From NCBI GenBank assembly GCA_012519925.1, contig JAAYPF010000057.1:1-63314 (forward strand): a stretch of 63,314 nucleotides of DNA. Reading direction: 5' to 3'. Below the pieces are notes generated by a model. That model did no database searches. It was not told the origin of the DNA and saw only the letters and a list, made by a program, of their open reading frames with translations. The translations under genes were made by a program, and so were the position numbers. Position 1 is the first letter of the stretch. Each line of letters starts with the position of its first letter. Of the stretch, positions 57,840-63,314 are shown in pieces. Origin of the DNA: Clostridiaceae bacterium (GTDB lineage Bacteria; Bacillota; Clostridia; Acetivibrionales; Acetivibrionaceae).

Positions 57840-58406
57840 CTAAGCCTTCTTGCCACTCTGACGGGTAAAACCAAAAATGCATCCAAAAATGCCACCCGCA
57901 ATATGAGTAAGCTGTGAAACATTATCTTCCTTTAGTAATGCATCGGCTAATTCCATTCCAAGGTAAACAACTACTACCAAAATTAGCGTAATAGGAATAC
58001 TTCCCTTTTTTATGTTAGCAAAGGAACCTAACAAAATAAACATAAACACAATGCCACTCGCACCAAGCAAAGCAGAATTAAAAAGCAGTATATTCAACAA
58101 ACCTGTTACAAGTGCTGTAATTGCCATCATCATAAGCAGGTTTTTAGAACCGTATTTTTCCTCAAGCATTGGCCCAATTATTAGTATTATGAGGAAATTG
58201 CTCAAAAAATGGTTCCAATCCGCATGTCCTAATACATGCCCAAACAATCTGAAATAAAAGAAAACATCGGTAAGACTTCCTCTATATACCGAAAAAAGTA
58301 ATCGGGTAGAATAAAAATTTGTAACTCCGCTGAGAATTAACACTATAAAGGATAATATAGTGTAAGTCAGTATTACCGGTGAATTATAGTGAAAACGTTT
58401 TAACAT
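57840..58406 (-). CDS. Rhomboid-family intramembrane serine protease
   Basis: The 188-residue membrane protein has about six helices, with the rhomboid dyad visible as Ser in LGASGIVFMFI and His in LTHIAGGIFG, plus HADWNHFLSN and GPMLEEKYGS in the first helices. Rhomboids cut within or near membrane helices. The length is that of the minimal six-helix form. It follows the EEP-DUF4846 gene by 61 bases on the same strand and may be cotranscribed with it; no substrate is suggested by the context. Confidence 0.93.
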   Translation of the reverse strand: MLKRFHYNSPVILTYTILSFIVLILSGVTNFYSTRLLFSVYRGSLTDVFFYFRLFGHVLGHADWNHFLSNFLIILIIGPMLEEKYGSKNLLMMMAITALVTGLLNILLFNSALLGASGIVFMFILLGSFANIKKGSIPITLILVVVVYLGMELADALLKEDNVSQLTHIAGGIFGCIFGFTRQSGKKA

Positions 58407-58467
58407 TTTAAATCCTCACTTTCTCTGTTCAAAATCAATAAATGCTGTAAAAACACTACTTTTTTGA

Positions 58468-60303
58468 CTATTCTCTAAATCTCATAAGCTGTTCTTTATT
58501 AAATGTCCATTCGGGAGTATTTAGTTGTTCTCCAAAATCAGAGCTGTACCATGGGCTTTTCATGCTGTCTGCGTTGTTTTTAAGAACTTGAATATCCTGA
58601 GCTGGCATGTAACTTTGTGCTATCATAAACAGCTTTTCTCCCGTAGATTTATTTTCTGCCATATCCACAATAATGACACAATGACCGGGCAGTGCACCCT
58701 TCATAAAGATATCTCCGATTTTCATATCTTCAATATTCACCTTATCAAGTTCCATAGAGAGGGACAAAGTTCCTGCATACGCAAAAACCATATCCATATA
58801 CTGCCTGAAAACCGCATAATCTTCAGAATACTCGGCTCGCTTTACCCAGTATGACTTATTGCCTTCAACAACGATCCTGTTTCCATTTCTCCATGTAAAA
58901 TAGTCTGCCTTAAAACCATTTGTAAAATTAAAATGAATCTTATCATAAAACCCCTTATTATACAAGTACTCTGCTCTAAGCCTCATTACAGCATCAGCAC
59001 ATTGCTGCAAATCTCTATCCCCTACATCTATGTCAATTACTGCATCGTATACATCTTTCATCTTTACCCGACCGTCAAAGTAGTGTACAAAAGAACCATG
59101 AGGCTTTAGCGGAAGAGTTCTTAGATACTCTTCAAAAGAACCTTCATTAACCGGAACACGTTCAAAGCCTTCTGGCACATTAAATCTATCTTGTATTGTT
59201 GAACCCTCAGGGTTTATTATAATCTTTTGCAAATCCTCTTTATGAGTTTCCTCAGGTAAAGGCGTTGATTTGTTATCTCTTTCGATAGTTTTGTCAGTAC
59301 GATTTTCTGCGGCCAATGTTTTGGGTATACTTAACTCAACAAAAATCGGTCGATGATCAGAACCTAAATTGGGACCTATTTCACGCTTTAGCACCTTAAT
59401 TTCCTTTGACACAAGACAATGATCTATAGGAACCGATATTATAGGTAATGTGGTAGACCATGAAAACCCTATACCATAGCCTCTTCTAGAGTCGTATAAA
59501 TCCATACCTCTGACCAAACTTTGGAAACCATGGGACCATGAGGTGGTATTCAAATCTCCAAGCAATATCATGCTTTCTTTAAAGCCTTTCCTGTTTTGAA
59601 CAATTGAATCAAACTGATTGTTTCTAAGTTTAACACCATTCTTATTCGCAGGCGGAAATGGGTGCGTGGCAAGGATTGATATTTCCTTATCCCCTGCATA
59701 AAACTCAGCTGCCGCACTAGGTACATCTGCATCACCAAAATACTCAATTCTCGGATTGTTCAACTCAATTTTGCTATATATTGCTATTCCAAAATTATCC
59801 TCCCTAATTTCTTCAACACTGTATTTATACTCTTTTGATAACTCCAAATTATCAATCCAGCTTTGATTAACCTCGTTCAGTGCGACAATATCAGGTTTCT
59901 TATCCTCTATATATTTTATTGTACTTTGGTAATCTTGGTTACTGGTTAAAACATTTAAGTGAACTATTTTAATTTCCATTGAGTCATTGGTAATTTCTGA
60001 ATTAAAGGTACCATAGGGTATGTACAGCGGTATAATATGGGCTAAATTTGATAAACATAAAATTAACGAAAATAAAAATAACTTTCTCCTTTTTAGTATT
60101 AAACACAAAATACTCATTATTAGAAAAAAAGCGAAATAGTGAACACGAAAGTGAGAGAATAGATCAAAGTACCATACATATTTGCTGAAATAGCCTCCAA
60201 TGGTAAATATACTCGACAATAGCAAAACCACTTGCAAGATGCCAGTAATAGTTATTTTTTTACTTGTATTCGAATTAATGGATTTATCATTTTCTTTATC
60301 CAT
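58468..60303 (-). CDS. Membrane EEP-family phosphodiesterase fused to DUF4846 domain
   Basis: The 611-residue protein has two or three membrane helices (about 18-92), an endonuclease/exonuclease/phosphatase domain (about 110-325) and a DUF4846 domain (about 375-608). EEP catalytic motifs are LNVLTSN, ALNEVNQSW, LLGDLNTTSW and GSDHRPIF. The DUF4846 part shows PLKPHGSFVHYFDGR, CADAVMRLRAEYLY and GHCVIIVDMA; its function is unknown. The helices place both domains on one side of the membrane, probably outside. EEP enzymes at the envelope often act on phosphodiesters, but the substrate is open. The link between domains (about 325-370) is polar and shows no stop or frame change. Confidence 0.88.
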   Translation of the reverse strand: MDKENDKSINSNTSKKITITGILQVVLLLSSIFTIGGYFSKYVWYFDLFSHFRVHYFAFFLIMSILCLILKRRKLFLFSLILCLSNLAHIIPLYIPYGTFNSEITNDSMEIKIVHLNVLTSNQDYQSTIKYIEDKKPDIVALNEVNQSWIDNLELSKEYKYSVEEIREDNFGIAIYSKIELNNPRIEYFGDADVPSAAAEFYAGDKEISILATHPFPPANKNGVKLRNNQFDSIVQNRKGFKESMILLGDLNTTSWSHGFQSLVRGMDLYDSRRGYGIGFSWSTTLPIISVPIDHCLVSKEIKVLKREIGPNLGSDHRPIFVELSIPKTLAAENRTDKTIERDNKSTPLPEETHKEDLQKIIINPEGSTIQDRFNVPEGFERVPVNEGSFEEYLRTLPLKPHGSFVHYFDGRVKMKDVYDAVIDIDVGDRDLQQCADAVMRLRAEYLYNKGFYDKIHFNFTNGFKADYFTWRNGNRIVVEGNKSYWVKRAEYSEDYAVFRQYMDMVFAYAGTLSLSMELDKVNIEDMKIGDIFMKGALPGHCVIIVDMAENKSTGEKLFMIAQSYMPAQDIQVLKNNADSMKSPWYSSDFGEQLNTPEWTFNKEQLMRFRE

Positions 60304-60469
60304 TTTGTTAACCTCTCCTAGTCGTTTTTAGTATATTATGAACTATATAGACTGATTTAGCAATGGTGACTTTAGATAATGGTACGCTTTTACATTTCTT
60401 TAGTAACCCTTGTATATTCTACTGTTCAAGGAGTTTGATTTTTATTAATACCAATGCACTTTCTTTAAA

Positions 60470-60508
60470 AAATAAAATAGAGGTGGATTCTTTTTAAATC
60501 TCACCTCT
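60470..60508 (-). terminator. Terminator of leuS
   Basis: On the minus strand AGAGGTGAGATT pairs with AATCCACCTCT (minor mismatch, short A-rich loop) and is followed by ATTTTATTTT. It lies about 48 bases beyond the leuS stop. Confidence 0.8.
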
Positions 60509-60556
60509 TATTTTATGTTCTATGGCTAAATCAGGCTTTATAAATGCTTTTGCATT

Positions 60557-62959
60557 TTATTTTACAACAATATTGATAATCTTATTTGGGACATATATCT
60601 CTTTCACAATAGTTTTGCCCTCTATGAAAGGCTGTATGTCGGGAACTTTTTTAGCTGTTGCCATTGCTTCCTCCTTTGAACAGTTCAACGCAAGTGCAAC
60701 GACACCGCGAAGTTTACCGTTTATCTGGACAGCAATTTCTACAGTTGAATCTATAGTCTTTGCTTCATCGTATTTAGGCCATGAAGCTAAAGCTAAAAAT
60801 CCTTCACCACCAAACTTCTCCCAAATTTCCTCGCATAGGTGAGGTGCAACTGGGCAAAGCAGTTTAATAAAGGTTATTAGTTCGTCTTTAGTCAAAGAAC
60901 CATGGTCAAAAATCTCATTTATTAGTCCCATCAAAGCTGCAATTGCAGTATTGAACTTCATTTCTTCAAAATCATTTGAAACCTTCTTTATGGTCTTATG
61001 GAAAGCTGTTTCCAAATTCGGTGTAACACCTTCTCCACTAGCAATATCACACAAATTACCAACACGTTCAAGAAATCTCTTACAACCCTTTACTGAACTC
61101 TCATTCCATGGAGCTGCAGAAGCGTAGTCCCCCATAAACAGGACATAGGTACGCAGTACATCGGCTCCAAACACGCCGACAACATCCAACGGGTCAACCA
61201 CATTTCCCTTTGATTTACTCATTTTATCACCGTCAGGTCCTAAAATCAGACCTTGTGCAGTACGTTTGGCATAGGGTTCAGGAGTATTTACTGCTCCAAT
61301 ATCATACAAGAAGTGATGCCAAAAACGGGAGTATATCATATGACGGGTAACATGTTCCATACCGCCATTGTACCAATCTACAGGCATCCAGTAATTTATT
61401 TTATCTTCAGAAGCTAAAGCCTCATTATTATTAGGGTCTAAATAGCGCAAGAAATACCATGAAGAACCGGCCCATTGGGGCATAGTGTCAGTTTCACGTT
61501 TTGCAGGTCCCTTACACTTTGGACAAGTACAGTTTACAAAAGAGTCTATTTTAGCAAGCGGTGATTCACCCTCTACACCCGGTTCGAAGTTTTCGATATT
61601 CGGTAACCTCAAAGGCAATTCCTCATAGGGAACAGGGACTACTCCACACTTTTCGCAATGAATTATTGGAATGGGTTCACCCCAGTATCTCTGACGATTA
61701 AAAGCCCAATCCTTCATCTTATATTGCACTGCAGCTTCCCCGATACCAAGTTTCTCAACTTCTTCAATAGCCCTTGAAATGGATTCCTTTTTATTCGTGT
61801 ATCCGTTTAAAAATTCAGAGTTAACCATCTCACCATCGCCGGTATATGCAGCCTCAGAAATATCTCCGCCTTTTATAACTTCAATAATATCTATTCCAAA
61901 CTTCTTAGCAAAGTCATAGTCACGCTCATCATGGGCAGGAACAGCCATTATCGCACCAGTACCATAGCCCATCATTACATAGTCTGCAATGTAAATAGGA
62001 ATACGCTTTCCATTCAAAGGGTTCACTGCCTCTATCCCATTAAGGCATACACCAGTCTTTTCCTTTACAAGCTGCGTACGCTCAAATTCTGTCTTCTTTG
62101 CACACACATTGCGGTATTCTTCAACCTCGTTCATATTGGTAATTTCCTTGGCATATTTATCAATAAGTGGATTTTCAGGTGCCATTACCATAAAAGTAAC
62201 ACCGAATAAGGTATCGGGACGAGTTGTATATACACGAAGCTTCTCTTCTTTATCAGCTATCATAAAATCAACAAAAGCACCGGTAGATTTACCTATCCAG
62301 TTCATTTGCTGCTGCTTTATGTTTGGCAGATAGTCAACTTCCTCAAGACCTTGCAGAAGTTTTTCGGAATATTCTGTTATACGCAGGTACCAAACATCCT
62401 TTGATTTTTGTACCACATCGCTTTTACATATATCACACTTACCGCCCTGGCTATCCTCATTGGACAATACAACCTTACATGACGGACAGTAATTAACTAA
62501 TGCTTTGTTACGAAAGACAAGTCCCTTTTCAAACATCTTTAGGAAAATCCATTGAGTCCATTTGTAATAGTCTTCGTTAGTTGTATCCACTACGCGGGTC
62601 CAATCAAAGGAAAAACCAACCTTCTTGAGCTGCTCTGTAAACTTCACAATATTATCATCAGTGATTTTCCTTGGGTGCATTCCAGTTTTGATAGCGTAAT
62701 TTTCAGTTGGCAAGCCAAAAGCATCAAATCCTATTGGAAAAAGGACGTTATACCCTTCCATACGACGTTTTCTCGATACAACTTCAAGACCAGAATATGC
62801 TTTGATATGTCCTACATGCATACCCGCCCCACTAGGATAAGGAAACTCTACTAAGGCATAAAACTTTGGCTTTTCACTGCTATCCACTGCGTTAAAAACC
62901 CCTGCTTCTTCCCATTTTTTCTGCCATTTAGCTTCTATTACTTTAAAATCATGTTTCAT
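60557..62959 (-). CDS. leuS: Leucyl-tRNA synthetase
   Basis: The 800-residue class I enzyme charges tRNA-Leu. It has the HIGH-type motif in YPSGAGMHVGHIKAYSG, a zinc-ribbon-like insert (NYCPSCKVVLSNEDS and KCDICKSD), the CP1 editing domain with RVYTTRPDTLFGVTFM, and KMSKS in GPDGDKMSKSKGNVVDP, ending KIINIVVK. Length is normal for a bacterial LeuRS. GGAGG lies about eight bases before the ATG. No T-box was found in the 355 bases upstream that are visible. Confidence 0.97.
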   Translation of the reverse strand: MKHDFKVIEAKWQKKWEEAGVFNAVDSSEKPKFYALVEFPYPSGAGMHVGHIKAYSGLEVVSRKRRMEGYNVLFPIGFDAFGLPTENYAIKTGMHPRKITDDNIVKFTEQLKKVGFSFDWTRVVDTTNEDYYKWTQWIFLKMFEKGLVFRNKALVNYCPSCKVVLSNEDSQGGKCDICKSDVVQKSKDVWYLRITEYSEKLLQGLEEVDYLPNIKQQQMNWIGKSTGAFVDFMIADKEEKLRVYTTRPDTLFGVTFMVMAPENPLIDKYAKEITNMNEVEEYRNVCAKKTEFERTQLVKEKTGVCLNGIEAVNPLNGKRIPIYIADYVMMGYGTGAIMAVPAHDERDYDFAKKFGIDIIEVIKGGDISEAAYTGDGEMVNSEFLNGYTNKKESISRAIEEVEKLGIGEAAVQYKMKDWAFNRQRYWGEPIPIIHCEKCGVVPVPYEELPLRLPNIENFEPGVEGESPLAKIDSFVNCTCPKCKGPAKRETDTMPQWAGSSWYFLRYLDPNNNEALASEDKINYWMPVDWYNGGMEHVTRHMIYSRFWHHFLYDIGAVNTPEPYAKRTAQGLILGPDGDKMSKSKGNVVDPLDVVGVFGADVLRTYVLFMGDYASAAPWNESSVKGCKRFLERVGNLCDIASGEGVTPNLETAFHKTIKKVSNDFEEMKFNTAIAALMGLINEIFDHGSLTKDELITFIKLLCPVAPHLCEEIWEKFGGEGFLALASWPKYDEAKTIDSTVEIAVQINGKLRGVVALALNCSKEEAMATAKKVPDIQPFIEGKTIVKEIYVPNKIINIVVK

Positions 62960-63314
62960 TTATTATACCTCCAAACGTAACACGTTTAATAAACCGCTAT
63001 ATTCTACTCACAATATACAGATTAACCTCATTAAAAATCTTCTATAAATAGTAACCAAAATTCAATACAATATATCTTTTTAGAAATTTGTTTCGATATA
63101 TTAAACCTAAGGTTTATTAGCTAGTCATCATAATTAAAAAATTATAACTTAATAGCGACGCTTTGTCAATCTTTAGCATCCTTTGAGTCACGGTAAATTC
63201 ATGAATATGTTTCTTTATCAAATCTTAAAATAAGATTTTTTTAAATATGCCATTTCGGCATAAATATTAAATGAAACTACATGTGAGAGCGGTTTTGTGT
63301 GGCATTATTCAGAC
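62960..63314. other. Upstream region of leuS to the window end
   Basis: This AT-rich stretch should carry the leuS promoter. A short inverted repeat AAACCT-A-AGGTTT lies near 63103-63115. No T-box signature or reading frame with a ribosome binding site was seen; a leader could extend past the window. Confidence 0.4.

Overview
The window is low-GC DNA from a spore-forming, cellulosome-building clostridium, most probably an Acetivibrio (the former Clostridium cluster III, which includes A. thermocellus). The evidence is five secreted proteins with type I dockerins, a sigI-rsgI cellulose-sensing pair diverging from a GH8 endoglucanase gene as at the celA locus of A. thermocellus, three S-layer (SLH) surface proteins, and Firmicute-type riboswitches. 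No rRNA, tRNA or CRISPR array was seen.

Layout. 1-593: the end of an IS21-like element has cut into a type IV pseudopilin gene. 648-5050 (minus): a dockerin-bearing CotH protein, a VTC-fold protein and a DUF4956 membrane protein. 5902-8806: an orphan OmpR-type regulator, a Prx6-type peroxiredoxin and a D-Ala-D-Ala carboxypeptidase. 9110-20260: the cellulosome region, with GH9-CBM3c-dockerin, GH8-dockerin (celA), sigI-rsgI, a dockerin plus Cthe_2159-type (PF14262) beta-helix protein, a CYTH triphosphate-tunnel enzyme, and an overlooked 35-residue membrane peptide gene. 20826-29993: YjbR protein, proS, ileS behind a T-box, a small dockerin protein and proA. 30251-36825: a large SLH protein, then a TPP-riboswitch operon for thiamine-precursor uptake. 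36854-38998: a MATE exporter diverging from an XRE regulator fused to a desulfoferrodoxin-like iron domain. 39077-45122: two paralogous fibro-slime/PKD/SLH surface proteins in tandem. 45397-52069: a MoxR/DUF58/transglutaminase-like operon whose transglutaminase domain has lost its Cys and His. 52451-57552: a DUF2161 protein and two tandem soluble sensor kinases with LacI-type sugar-binding sensors, the second interrupted by one in-frame amber codon. 57840-62959: rhomboid protease, an EEP-DUF4846 fusion and leuS.

How it fits together. RsgI carries an outward CBM3 and should hold SigI until polysaccharide is sensed; SigI would then drive cellulosomal genes. GH8, GH9, the CotH protein and the two beta-rich binding proteins all carry the same dockerin pattern ([DN]S[LI]DF), so they probably dock to one scaffoldin class encoded elsewhere. 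The SLH proteins coat the cell surface but have no visible cohesin.

The observations most worth following are the amber codon in the tandem kinases, the HTH-superoxide-reductase-like fusion, the inactive transglutaminase-like protein, the split CotH/VTC/DUF4956 and PF14262/CYTH modules, and two families of hairpin-forming dispersed repeats that sit just after stop codons or a T-box terminator.
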